Shown here piece by piece: positions 21,001 through 28,875 of a stretch of 64,000 nucleotides of DNA. Numbering within the stretch: position 1 is the first letter of the stretch; every line of letters starts with the position of its first letter. The DNA comes from Pelistega ratti (lineage in GTDB: Bacteria > Pseudomonadota > Gammaproteobacteria > Burkholderiales > Burkholderiaceae_B), in assembly GCF_009833965.1 (NCBI RefSeq), contig NZ_CP047165.1:1054001-1118000 (forward strand). Direction: 5' to 3'. Under the pieces are notes generated by a model. It saw only the letters and a program-made list of their open reading frames with translations. It was not told the origin of the DNA and did no database searches. The translations under genes were made by a program, and so were the position numbers.

Positions 21001-21584
21001 TCAACGCGTAATAAGTTCTCTCGCGTATCAGATAAACGATTTTCTGTTTCACGGCGGCGCTCTTTATAACGAGAAACCCCTGCGGCTTCCTCAAGATACA
21101 CACGTAATTCTTCAGGCTTTGCTTCAATCAAGCGATTAATCATACCCTGCCCAATAATAGCATAACCTCTCGCCCCTAAACCCGTTCCTAAAAATATATC
21201 ATGCACATCTTTACGGCGGACTTGCTGATTGTTAATAAAGTAGTTACTTGTGCCATCACGCGTCAGTACACGGCGTACCGCAATCTCTGCATAAGTGCTC
21301 CATTGACCAACCGCTCGTCCCTCTGAATTATCAAAAACAAGCTCAACTGCAGCACGCCCAGCTGGTTTACGATTACCTGAACCATTAAAAATTACGTCTT
21401 GCATGGACTCACCACGCAATTCTGATGCTTTTGTTTCACCCAGCACCCAACGTACAGCATCAATAATATTCGACTTTCCACATCCATTTGGACCAACAAC
21501 ACCCACCAATTGGCTAGGCACAGGAATCACGGTAGTATCTACAAAGGACTTAAAGCCAGATAGTTTAATTTGAGTTAATCGCAC
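18057..21584 (-). CDS. smc: Chromosome segregation protein SMC
   Basis: A condensin subunit of about 1175 residues. The N-terminal head has Walker A GPNGCGKSNIID. Long coiled coils flank a hinge (about residues 490-650). The C-terminal head carries the ABC signature LSGGEKALTATAL and Walker B FCLLDEVDAPLDDAN. The frame is open to 21650, but the GTG at 21584 starting VRLTQIKLSGFKSF gives the canonical N-terminus, so GTG is the probable start. ScpA and ScpB are not in the window. It is divergent from lplT. Confidence 0.96.
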   Translation of the reverse strand: MRLTQIKLSGFKSFVDTTVIPVPSQLVGVVGPNGCGKSNIIDAVRWVLGETKASELRGESMQDVIFNGSGNRKPAGRAAVELVFDNSEGRAVGQWSTYAEIAVRRVLTRDGTSNYFINNQQVRRKDVHDIFLGTGLGARGYAIIGQGMINRLIEAKPEELRVYLEEAAGVSRYKERRRETENRLSDTRENLLRVEDIQSELEKQLTRLEAQAEVANRYRGLQEEGEKKQFALWLNREENALQDQQRKAAEIEAAQTAFEEAMASLRAIESEVETHRQAHYQASDTVQKAQTAFFEANSAVISLESDIRHVVDSRTRLSSQKTQLNLKIQEWQDQFTHCEAQIVQVEEELAMSSERLEDARLTEESYQEQLPALEMQLREASQAREQMRTVLTGIEQNLALIGQQQQDANRQLQQLILRQERLEKEKKALDTPDKEQLEELSIQREIAQEKVELAQANLLEIETKVQQADETRQQVQQQAQEEAQHLGKLEARYNALVSLQEDVQSKGALEPWLQKNELNRYARLWQSVHIETGWETALESVLRERMTALQVHQLDMVAGFAFDPPPARLAFYSKPTVQPLPVAPTGLTALSSLVRTQDSELKSLLAQWLSGVYIIDDLSTALKLRTQLQEGALFIVKEGHMVDRYGVYFYAAESEQAGMLVRQQEIENLQKEIRAAQMKADQSLDASVRAEQHYQQIVQTLSSARQQVAESTRVVHDMQLTYTQMQSRVEQSNTLNQRLNDDLAETEAQIESFQMVLATCEEKFEQLDIQLGEEQTRYAEAQISGEDIDAKADTLRRQISDAGRQVQEIQFNQRSLQARIEELKRNRDLSQHQIEQSRTELENLEAELFEFDEEATRSGLEAALLVRSEKESILSEARIHQDNLAASLRESDEKRMKIEHSLEPFREKITQLRIEEQAAVSAAGQFSEQLDLQNVDREVLRAEIKTMGENWQKISWLQSEVQRITRQIEALGPVNLAALEELNEATTRKNFLDSQHSDLIEAIHTLEDAIRKIDRETRELLQDTFNQVNTHFGELFPRLFGGGEAKLRMTGDEILDAGVQVMAQPPGKRNSTIHLLSGGEKALTATALVFALFKLNPAPFCLLDEVDAPLDDANTERYANLVSSMSDQTQFLFISHNKIAMQMAKQLVGVTMQEQGVSRIVAVDIDSAVKLMGDA

Positions 21585-21723
21585 AAATAATCCATTAACA
21601 GAAAAAATAACATAAACCTGAATTTTAAAAAAAATGGCAGAATTTTTCACCCCTTCGCCTTAAAACAATATAATAACCCGATATATTTTTAAAAATCGAC
21701 ATTACTACACGAACGGGGATATT

Positions 21724-23037
21724 TTGAAAAAAGGTTTTTTTACTGTTATGGTCGCTCAAGCATTATCATCTCTAGCCGATAATGCTTTATTTATTGCCGC
21801 AATTGCATTAATTCATCAGCTTTCAGGCCCCGCTTGGTTAGATGCCCTACTCAAATGGTCATTTGCAGCATCGTATGTGATTTTAGCGGCATTTGTAGGA
21901 GCATTTGCAGACTCATTTCCTAAAGGAAGAGTCATGTTTGTCACAAATGCCATCAAAATCACAGGCTGCTTACTAATGTTTCTCTCGGGAACAATAGCTA
22001 GTCACCATACAGAATTACAAACAACAATTATCTGTCTTGCCTATACCTTAGTCGGTATTGGTGCCGCCGCCTACTCACCTGCTAAATATGGTATTGTCAC
22101 CGAACTACTTCCCCCTAAAGACCTTGTCAAAGGCAATGGGTGGATTGAAGGATTAACCGTACTTTCTATTATTCTTGGTTTTGTCCTAGGTGGCGTATTA
22201 ATTAGCCAAGGAGCGACACAATGGTTCTTGCAATTTGATATATTCCAACCCTTTAAAGAAACACCCGCAGAAATTGCCATTATTTTAATTGGGTTTATCT
22301 ATATTGCTGCTGCCATTTGCAATCTTTTGATTCCATCAACCAATTATAAATATCCCAAACAACCAACTAACCCTATTGTACTAACCAAAACCTTTGCTCG
22401 CTATGTCATGATTTTATGGAAAGATAAAGTAGGGCAAATTTCTCTTGCTGTCACCACACTCTTCTGGGGAGCAGGTGCAGTTATTCAGTTAGTCGTATTA
22501 AAGTGGGGAACCGATCACCTCGGCTTAGATGTTGCCTCATCCTCTTACTTAATGGGTATTGCTGCCATTGGGACGATTCTTGGATCTATACTTGCTAGTC
22601 GCATTCCACTAGAAAAAGCACTCTGTGTTCTTCCTGTGGGTGTCATCATGGGGCTTAGCGTTATGTTGATGGTGATTGTCAAAGAAAACTGGGCAGTCTA
22701 TGCTGTACTGATTCTAGTGGGTGCATTATCAGGTTTATTCGTTGTCCCAATGAATGCCCTTCTCCAACACCGTGGACACGTATTATTATCGGCAGGACAC
22801 TCTATTGCCGTACAAAACTTTAATGAGCAATTAAATATTCTAATTATGGTACTTGTTTATGGCATTATGGTCAGTTTAGATCTACATATCAATACCATTA
22901 TTATTATCTTTGGCTGCATTGTTGCTACCCTTATGTATATTGTGATTGTCTTTAGCAAAAAAAATCAACGTAAATATCCCGAAGCCTTTGCTGAAATTGG
23001 TGATACAGGACATGGCAAATCACAATCTTATCACTAG
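21724..23037 (+). CDS. lplT: Lysophospholipid transporter LplT
   Basis: A 437-residue major facilitator with about 12 membrane helices. The N-terminus KKGFFTVMVAQALSSLADNALFIAAIALI is typical of LplT, which flips lysophospholipids inward for re-acylation. The start is TTG with a GGGG site upstream, since the next Met would cut into the first helix. The usual partner Aas (acyltransferase/acyl-ACP synthetase) is not adjacent. Its terminator lies in the segment duplicated by the downstream IS. Confidence 0.93.
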   Translation: MKKGFFTVMVAQALSSLADNALFIAAIALIHQLSGPAWLDALLKWSFAASYVILAAFVGAFADSFPKGRVMFVTNAIKITGCLLMFLSGTIASHHTELQTTIICLAYTLVGIGAAAYSPAKYGIVTELLPPKDLVKGNGWIEGLTVLSIILGFVLGGVLISQGATQWFLQFDIFQPFKETPAEIAIILIGFIYIAAAICNLLIPSTNYKYPKQPTNPIVLTKTFARYVMILWKDKVGQISLAVTTLFWGAGAVIQLVVLKWGTDHLGLDVASSSYLMGIAAIGTILGSILASRIPLEKALCVLPVGVIMGLSVMLMVIVKENWAVYAVLILVGALSGLFVVPMNALLQHRGHVLLSAGHSIAVQNFNEQLNILIMVLVYGIMVSLDLHINTIIIIFGCIVATLMYIVIVFSKKNQRKYPEAFAEIGDTGHGKSQSYH

Positions 23038-23075
23038 AAAATATATTTAAATAATAAATAGTATTGATTTAAAAC

Positions 23076-23112
23076 AAAAGGACTAATGGTTTTTATTAGT
23101 CCTTTTTTATAT
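23076..23112 (+). terminator. lplT terminator
   Basis: A perfect stem AAAAGGACTAAT/ATTAGTCCTTTT with a 7-nt loop and TT after it. The same terminator is found again at 24937-24973, because it lies in the IS target duplication. Confidence 0.88.
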
Positions 23113-23287
23113 TGATAATTACGCTTTTTATTGCTTTTTTGTAGTATTTTTGGACATTCATAAATACAATTTAATTAATACCTAAAAAATAAATATTTAA
23201 ACGTATTTTTCACAAAAAATGTATTTTCTTAAAAGCACGGAGAAATAATGATTGACCAAGCGAGTTTTGCGAGCAGAGCGAACAACT
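23076..23287. repeat. 212-bp direct repeat, left of IS (target duplication)
   Basis: This 212-bp segment is identical by reading to 24937-25148. It abuts the IS left end at 23288. The base before it (C) differs from the base before the right copy (G). It contains the lplT terminator, an AT-rich stretch and the first half of a structured repeat (from about 23233), which the IS interrupts at the apex of its inner hairpin. Confidence 0.93.
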
Positions 23288-24936
23288 CCTGTCTTCGTCA
23301 TTGGGTCACCCTAAAAATATTTTTGACAAATAGCCAACAATTCTTGTTGTTCTTTATCCATTTCTAAAAGGATTTTTTGCTTTTGTTTTAAATCAGGAAG
23401 CATAATATCAACCTGATACATAGTTTGTGTGATTTCACTTGCCCGTTTTAACGAGAGTGTAGAGTGTTCCTTTTTTAAAACCGTTTCCAATGTTTTACTG
23501 ATACTATAGGCAGCAAATACTAAAGCAATATGAGCACGAATTCGATGTTCTAAACGGTGGTAAATAGGATGTATCCGTAAATCTGTTTTTGAAATACGGA
23601 AGGCTCGTTCTATTTGCCATAACTGTCCATAATGGGCGAGTAATTCTTTAGGGGGTAATGTTGTATTCGTTATATAACCTTTTAATCCATCCCATCTTTT
23701 ATCTTGTATAAATTTTTCATAATCAATCTCTATACTGAGCTCTCCTTGCAAGCGTAAGTATTTATTGTATCCTCTCTTATTAAGATGTCCCTTTGTCAAT
23801 TGTCCTGTTCGGATACGTTTCTCTAAGCGTTCAAGCCCCTTTCGGCGATTATCTGCATCACGATAGGCTCTCTCATGGCTGTAATGCACTATTAAACGCT
23901 TTCCCTCTTTATCTAATTCAATGATTTGATTATCATTATAGGGATAGTAAGCAAGCATAGCCTGTTTCAGTTGTTCATTCTCTGATTTAATTCTTGCACC
24001 AATAATATATGGATAGCCAAGGGTTTCTAAGTGGATAAGATTGTGTTTGGATAGTAAACCACTATCAGCAACCACTACTGGCTTATGCAGATTAAATTTC
24101 TGACGTATTCGCTCAATAAAAGGAATTAACGTATTGCCCTCATAGCTTTTACCCTCATAAATATCATAGGCAATAGGATAACCCTGCTGACCCACCAACA
24201 ACCCCAGATAAATCTGAGGATGTGTATGTTTGCCTACCTTAGAGAACCCTGTACGACGTAAATCATCCTCATCTTCCGTTTCAAAGTGTAATGTTGTCAT
24301 ATCATAGAACACAATATGAATTTGATTATCTAACATACGTTTTGTATGCATAAAAGAAATTTGCTCTAACTGCTCTTTATATTTGTCTTCTAATTGATCT
24401 AAAAAACGATAGATAGCACTAATTTCTAATTGAACCCCTTGGTAACGTTCAAGATAACTGACGGTTTTCAGTTTACTTAAAGGAAAGGTTAGGCGAGCTA
24501 AGACAAGATGACGAAATAGGTCATTTTTGATTTGATTAAAACCAATCCAATCATAGATACGTCCAAAAATAAGCTCTGGACCAGCCATACTGACATCACT
24601 ATTACTGAGTGTTTGAATCATTTTTACAATCTGTTCATCTTGCTCTGTCATCAGTAAGGAGGGTTGGTGTTTGAGTTCATCCATGTAGTGTTGGGCTTGT
24701 AATTTTAGGGCTTCTATTTCTGGACGCTTTGTGGCGGAACCCATTGTTTTAAGTAAAACATTACGTCCATTTTCTTTGCTAAGTATTTGAATACTAACAC
24801 TTCCTGATTTATTTTTCTTCTCTCGAATAAACATGGAATATATCTTGGGTCACCCTAAATCACCCTCTATTTTAACCTAACCTATTGATTTTAAACAAAA
24901 CTCAATGGGTGACCCGAAAAAAGTGACGAAAACAGG
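23288..24936 (-). mobile_element. IS1634-like insertion sequence
   Basis: A complete 1649-bp element. The left end begins CCTGTCTTCGTCA and the right end, read inward, begins CCTGTTTTCGTCA. Each is followed by GGGTCACCC, offset by six bases on the right. It contains one transposase gene. It is flanked by exact 212-bp direct repeats, and IS1634 is known for long, variable target duplications. The near-perfect ends, intact ORF and unchanged direct repeats suggest recent insertion. Confidence 0.92.
23311..24834 (-). CDS. IS1634-family (IS4 group) DDE transposase
   Basis: A 507-residue transposase that fills the IS. The catalytic acidic residues are visible in FYDMTTLHFETED (first Asp), VVADSGLL (second Asp) and LWQIERAFRISKTDL (Glu of the YREK-like motif). 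The N-terminus FIREKKNKSGSVSIQIL and the KPVVVADSGLL segment are typical of IS1634/ISNCY-like IS4 relatives. The gene appears intact, so the element may be active. Confidence 0.92.
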   Translation of the reverse strand: MFIREKKNKSGSVSIQILSKENGRNVLLKTMGSATKRPEIEALKLQAQHYMDELKHQPSLLMTEQDEQIVKMIQTLSNSDVSMAGPELIFGRIYDWIGFNQIKNDLFRHLVLARLTFPLSKLKTVSYLERYQGVQLEISAIYRFLDQLEDKYKEQLEQISFMHTKRMLDNQIHIVFYDMTTLHFETEDEDDLRRTGFSKVGKHTHPQIYLGLLVGQQGYPIAYDIYEGKSYEGNTLIPFIERIRQKFNLHKPVVVADSGLLSKHNLIHLETLGYPYIIGARIKSENEQLKQAMLAYYPYNDNQIIELDKEGKRLIVHYSHERAYRDADNRRKGLERLEKRIRTGQLTKGHLNKRGYNKYLRLQGELSIEIDYEKFIQDKRWDGLKGYITNTTLPPKELLAHYGQLWQIERAFRISKTDLRIHPIYHRLEHRIRAHIALVFAAYSISKTLETVLKKEHSTLSLKRASEITQTMYQVDIMLPDLKQKQKILLEMDKEQQELLAICQKYF

Positions 24937-25148
24937 AAAAGGACTAATGGTTTTTATTAGTCCTTTTTTATATTGATAATTACGCTTTTTATTGCTTTTT
25001 TGTAGTATTTTTGGACATTCATAAATACAATTTAATTAATACCTAAAAAATAAATATTTAAACGTATTTTTCACAAAAAATGTATTTTCTTAAAAGCACG
25101 GAGAAATAATGATTGACCAAGCGAGTTTTGCGAGCAGAGCGAACAACT
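24937..25148. repeat. 212-bp direct repeat, right of IS (target duplication)
   Basis: An exact copy of 23076-23287 starting directly after the IS right end. It carries the second copy of the lplT terminator. At its right end the structured repeat continues without a break into single-copy sequence, so this side preserves the pre-insertion junction. Confidence 0.93.
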
Positions 25149-25180
25149 GTTCGAGCGACTCAACATTATTTGTAGGGCTT
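25094..25180. repeat. Structured repeat, copy 3 (TAATG type)
   Basis: A complete element from AAGCAC to GGGCTT. The outer stem pairs AAATAATG with CATTATTT. The inner hairpin is CGAAC-AACT-GTTCG. This is the copy that was split by the IS; its left half also survives at 23233-23287. Confidence 0.85.
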
Positions 25181-25560
25181 TTATAAAGATAAATGTAATT
25201 GATACCTAAAAAATAAGCACTTAAACTTCTTTTTTATAAAAAGGAAATAATATATTTTTCTAAAAGCACGGAGAAATAATGATTGACAAAGCGAGTTTTG
25301 CGAGCAGAGCGAGCAACTGTTCGAGCGACTCAACATTATTTGCAGGGCTTTTATAAAGATAAATGTAATTGATACCTAAAAAATAAGCACTTAAACTTCT
25401 TTTTTATAAAAAGGAAATAATATATTTTTCTAAAAGCACGGAGAAATAATGATTGACAAAGCGAGTTTTGCGAGCAGAGCGAGCAACTGTTCGAGCGACT
25501 CAACATTATTTGCAGGGCTTTTATAAAGATAAATGTAATTGATACCTAAAAAATAAGCAC
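25181..25560. repeat. 170-bp tandem array containing structured repeat copies 4 and 5
   Basis: Two units identical by reading, 25181-25350 and 25351-25520, plus a 40-bp third partial unit to 25560. Each full unit carries a structured repeat (25264-25350 and 25434-25520) with outer stem AAATAATG/CATTATTT and inner hairpin CGAGC-AACT-GTTCG. The array lies between convergent lplT and the UDG-like gene, right up to the latter's stop codon. Confidence 0.9.
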
Positions 25561-25569
25561 TGAAAAATA

Positions 25570-26556
25570 TTAACCGTCAACCCCTTTCAATATCTTATCC
25601 ACCTTTTGTAAGTCTTCCCATATATCAGCCTTTAACTCCGTATTTAATAAAACAAGACTAGGATGATGGCTCACAATTACAGGCACTTGCTGTGTTTCAT
25701 TTAAAGGATAAAACCAAGTCTTTGACCGTAACACATCCATTTGTAAAGACACATCCGATAAAAACGGCTGTGCAATACGACTTCCTAATAACCAAATACA
25801 CCGAGGTTGTAACCACTGAATTTGCATCCGTAAAAAAGGAAGATTCTGCGTATAATGAGAAGACAATACCTCTCCACTCAAAGGAACTTTTAAAAGACTC
25901 GTCATTGCCACAGATGACTTCCCTAACCCTAAAGGTTTAAGCATATTCTCTAATAATTGCCCACTACTACCTGAAAATAGCTCTCCAGCTATAAAATCTT
26001 CCGTACTTGGCATTTCATCAATAATCATTAGAGAACAAGGCTTATCCCCTTGTTGCCCCATTAATACCTCACTACCTTGCGTTATCCATCCCCATTCTTG
26101 ATAATACCGACTAATATCATTTGCCAAAGCATCCCATGTTTGTGCATGGCTAACAGGTACAGCTAAACCATTTGCTGACTGATTTTCTCTAAGCTGACGA
26201 TGATAAGCATGTTGCTTGCCTTGAATATCATGAATAATTTTCTTAAACGGCGATTGCTCTTCACGTACCAAACGACCTGACTTTGTTTTTCCCTCTGGAG
26301 AAGAGCGTTTGATCAGTGCAATACCCTCATGCTCAACAGCAGGTGATGAAGTTGATGTGCTAACACTGGCTTGATGAGCAGTTTCTGCATTCTCTTGTGT
26401 AGTACCACCTATAGATACACCAGTTGGTAAAGAAATGGCTTTTTCTACATTATCAATATTCACTTGCGTAGGAACAAGAGGTTTCCCCCAGAGCATCTCT
26501 ACCCCTAGTGATTTTAACCACTGAACCTGAATGGCTGATAAAGGTGTTTGAGTCAT
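25570..26556 (-). CDS. Uracil-DNA glycosylase-superfamily protein
   Basis: A 328-residue protein. The first about 150 residues are low-complexity and poorly conserved. The C-terminal domain (about 160-320) resembles family 4-type UDGs, with LFSGSSGQLLENMLKPLGL and the motif HHPSLVL near the end. The family motif usually reading GEAPG is DEMPS here. Only two cysteines are present, so the 4Fe-4S cluster of family 4 enzymes is absent. Activity is therefore uncertain. It overlaps the tsaB-rimI stop by 4 bp (ATGA), so it is translationally coupled. Confidence 0.7.
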   Translation of the reverse strand: MTQTPLSAIQVQWLKSLGVEMLWGKPLVPTQVNIDNVEKAISLPTGVSIGGTTQENAETAHQASVSTSTSSPAVEHEGIALIKRSSPEGKTKSGRLVREEQSPFKKIIHDIQGKQHAYHRQLRENQSANGLAVPVSHAQTWDALANDISRYYQEWGWITQGSEVLMGQQGDKPCSLMIIDEMPSTEDFIAGELFSGSSGQLLENMLKPLGLGKSSVAMTSLLKVPLSGEVLSSHYTQNLPFLRMQIQWLQPRCIWLLGSRIAQPFLSDVSLQMDVLRSKTWFYPLNETQQVPVIVSHHPSLVLLNTELKADIWEDLQKVDKILKGVDG

Positions 26557-27872
26557 ACCATATCCTTTACAGAGGGTTTAATCTGTTTTTGTAACACCAA
26601 GGCATCTTCTTTTCCTCCATCAGCAGTATCATAATAACGCTTACGGATACCGATCTGCTCATAACCAAAACGTTGATATAGTGCTAAAGCAGACGTATTA
26701 GAAACGCGCACTTCTAAAAGTTGCTGATAAGGGGGTTTAGGTTGAGAAGCAATATAACACTCTAGCCATGTTAATAATAATGTTCCTAAGCCTTGCCCCT
26801 GTAAACAAGGTGCAACAGCAATAGTCATTAAATTGACCACATCAGGATCAACTAATTGCACCGCGTAGGCTAATACGTCATTATCAGCATTCACCAATGC
26901 CCAAGAATGGTAATGGATATGCATAAAAGCAGCCATAAACATACCTTCTGTCCAAGGGGTTAAATGTGCTTTTTCCTCAATTGCCATCACCGCTGGTAAA
27001 TCACTTATTTTCAAAGGACGAATCCAATAATCTTTCAACATTAAGGTATTGGCTAATTCAGCTAATTGTTGTGTTACTTCATCTTGTACAGGAAGTGCTA
27101 TTTTGGGATTTCCTCCCATACCAGACTCTCTTTCTTCTATCGTAAATGCTACCTTATCTCGCAAATATAAAGGGGCTAAATCTTCTACTGCTGCCTGAAA
27201 ACCTTTTTTAAATTTAGCATAACCAATCTGCACTAAAGTATCCGCATTTGCCCATGCTGTTGTACCTGCTACCCATTGTGTTGAAGGTAAAACAAACGCA
27301 TCAGGGTATGCTTGCACAGCATTACCTGTTACACCAATAGAAACAGTTTTAATCACTTTACGATACAGTAAACACCATACGGGCAACTGTTGCTGTATCC
27401 ACGGGATAACATCTTGTGCTTGCATCAGTGTTGGAGCAAGTACAGGGGCTTCTACCAAGCCTCCATTTGTTATTTGATAGACGGCTAAATAAACCTCTTG
27501 CATTCGTGCATCTAAAGCAACCACTAAGAAACCATCCTCAATCAATGACTGTGATAATACAGCACTGGCTTCTAAAGAACTCACAGGGATAATTGGTAAA
27601 CTTAAACCAAGTGCTAAACCTTGTGCTAAACCACAGGCTACTCTCAACCCTGTAAACCCTCCTGGCCCTTGAGAAAAAACAACACCATGTAAATCTTTTT
27701 TGCTTAAATTTGCCTGCCCCAACAGCTCATCTATCATGGGTAATACTTGTTCTGCATTTTTCCCTTCATCATGATGAGCGGCATATTTTATCGTTTGTTC
27801 ACCATTTACCTCTTGAAGAAGAGCAACACTTGCACCATTAGCCGCATTTTCAATTGCAATAAAATTAACCAT
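26553..27872 (-). CDS. TsaB-RimI fusion protein
   Basis: A fusion of about 439 residues. Residues 1 to about 250 are TsaB, an ASKHA-fold partner of TsaD in t6A37 tRNA modification, with GPGGFTGLRVACGLAQGLAL. From about residue 290 there is a GNAT domain matching RimI, the acetyltransferase of ribosomal protein bS18, with VNLMTIAVAP, GQGLGTLLLTWL and ALYQRFGYEQIGIRKRYY. A TTG-started extension to 27923 is possible, but MVNFIAIENA fits TsaB starts. tsaB and rimI are often adjacent genes, so a fusion is plausible. No stop or frameshift separates the halves. Confidence 0.88.
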   Translation of the reverse strand: MVNFIAIENAANGASVALLQEVNGEQTIKYAAHHDEGKNAEQVLPMIDELLGQANLSKKDLHGVVFSQGPGGFTGLRVACGLAQGLALGLSLPIIPVSSLEASAVLSQSLIEDGFLVVALDARMQEVYLAVYQITNGGLVEAPVLAPTLMQAQDVIPWIQQQLPVWCLLYRKVIKTVSIGVTGNAVQAYPDAFVLPSTQWVAGTTAWANADTLVQIGYAKFKKGFQAAVEDLAPLYLRDKVAFTIEERESGMGGNPKIALPVQDEVTQQLAELANTLMLKDYWIRPLKISDLPAVMAIEEKAHLTPWTEGMFMAAFMHIHYHSWALVNADNDVLAYAVQLVDPDVVNLMTIAVAPCLQGQGLGTLLLTWLECYIASQPKPPYQQLLEVRVSNTSALALYQRFGYEQIGIRKRYYDTADGGKEDALVLQKQIKPSVKDMV

Positions 27873-28113
27873 TTTTGATGTATCAAAGCGTAATAGACTG
27901 AACCTATCATTGTAGCAGAACAATAGATTTCACCATAGAAAACAGCTTTTTATACCTAACTCTTTTTACAATATTTCAATATTAAAATAATTAAACATTT
28001 CAGAGAGTTACTGTCTGTTTGTTTTTTGCTATAAGAAATGGAAAATATTATTGCTTTTATGTAACATAGAACTAATGTTACATACAAATTCATTCATAAG
28101 TAAAGGATTTTTT

Positions 28114-28866
28114 ATGATGCAAACAGCAACTACCCCACTTCCTCGCAAGCTATTAGTAATCGATGACGATCCACGTCTTCGTGATTTACTCCGCCGTTAT
28201 CTTACCGAGCAAGGATTTGTTGTACAGACTGCTGAAGACGGTAAAGAAATGGATAAAGCCATTCAAAAAGAAAACTTTGACCTTTATGTGCTTGATGTGA
28301 TGCTTCCGGGTGAAGATGGTCTTTCTATTTGCCGCCGTATCCGTGGTGCAGGTAATTCAACACCTGTTATTATGCTAACGGCTAAATCGGAAGATATTGA
28401 CCGTATCCTAGGTCTTGAAATGGGTGCTGATGACTACTTAACGAAACCATTTAATCCTCGTGAATTACTTGCTCGTGTTAATGCCGTTCTTCGCCGTCGC
28501 CAAGTAGATGAACTACCCGGTGCACCAAGCCTTGATACTGAAATTATTAATTTTGGTCCATATACCCTTAATTTATCGACTCGCACATTAACGAAAAAAG
28601 GTGAGCTTATTCCCATTACAACAGGTGAATTCTCTGTACTTAAAGTATTTGCCCGCAATCCTCGTGAGCCAATGTCACGTGATAAACTCATGGAATTAGC
28701 GCGTGGTCGTGAATACGAAGCATTTGATCGTAGCCTAGATGTACAAATTTCTCGCCTACGCAAATTACTTGAACCTAATCCTGCCAAACCAATGTATATC
28801 CAAACAGTTTGGGGTATGGGATATGTTTTTGTACCAGATGCAGACACTGGTGTTAATCCATCATAA
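28114..28866 (+). CDS. OmpR-type response regulator (RisA-like)
   Basis: A 250-residue OmpR-family regulator. The receiver domain has VIDDDPRLRDLLRRYL, phospho-acceptor Asp61 in VLDVMLPGEDGL, and the Lys in LTKPFNPRELLARV. The winged helix ends YIQTVWGMGYVF. The sequence is very close to what I recall for Bordetella RisA. The start with AAAGGA upstream (ATG 28114) is preferred over a TTG at 28051. It is paired with the kinase 9 bp downstream. Porin genes in this window are reasonable targets, by analogy with OmpR. Confidence 0.92.
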   Translation: MMQTATTPLPRKLLVIDDDPRLRDLLRRYLTEQGFVVQTAEDGKEMDKAIQKENFDLYVLDVMLPGEDGLSICRRIRGAGNSTPVIMLTAKSEDIDRILGLEMGADDYLTKPFNPRELLARVNAVLRRRQVDELPGAPSLDTEIINFGPYTLNLSTRTLTKKGELIPITTGEFSVLKVFARNPREPMSRDKLMELARGREYEAFDRSLDVQISRLRKLLEPNPAKPMYIQTVWGMGYVFVPDADTGVNPS

Positions 28867-28875
28867 ATATTCTCT

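Noticed and set aside
23076..25148. Composite transposon or segmental duplication
   Set aside because: Only one IS is present, the repeats end exactly at its boundaries and contain no genes, so a long target duplication explains it better.
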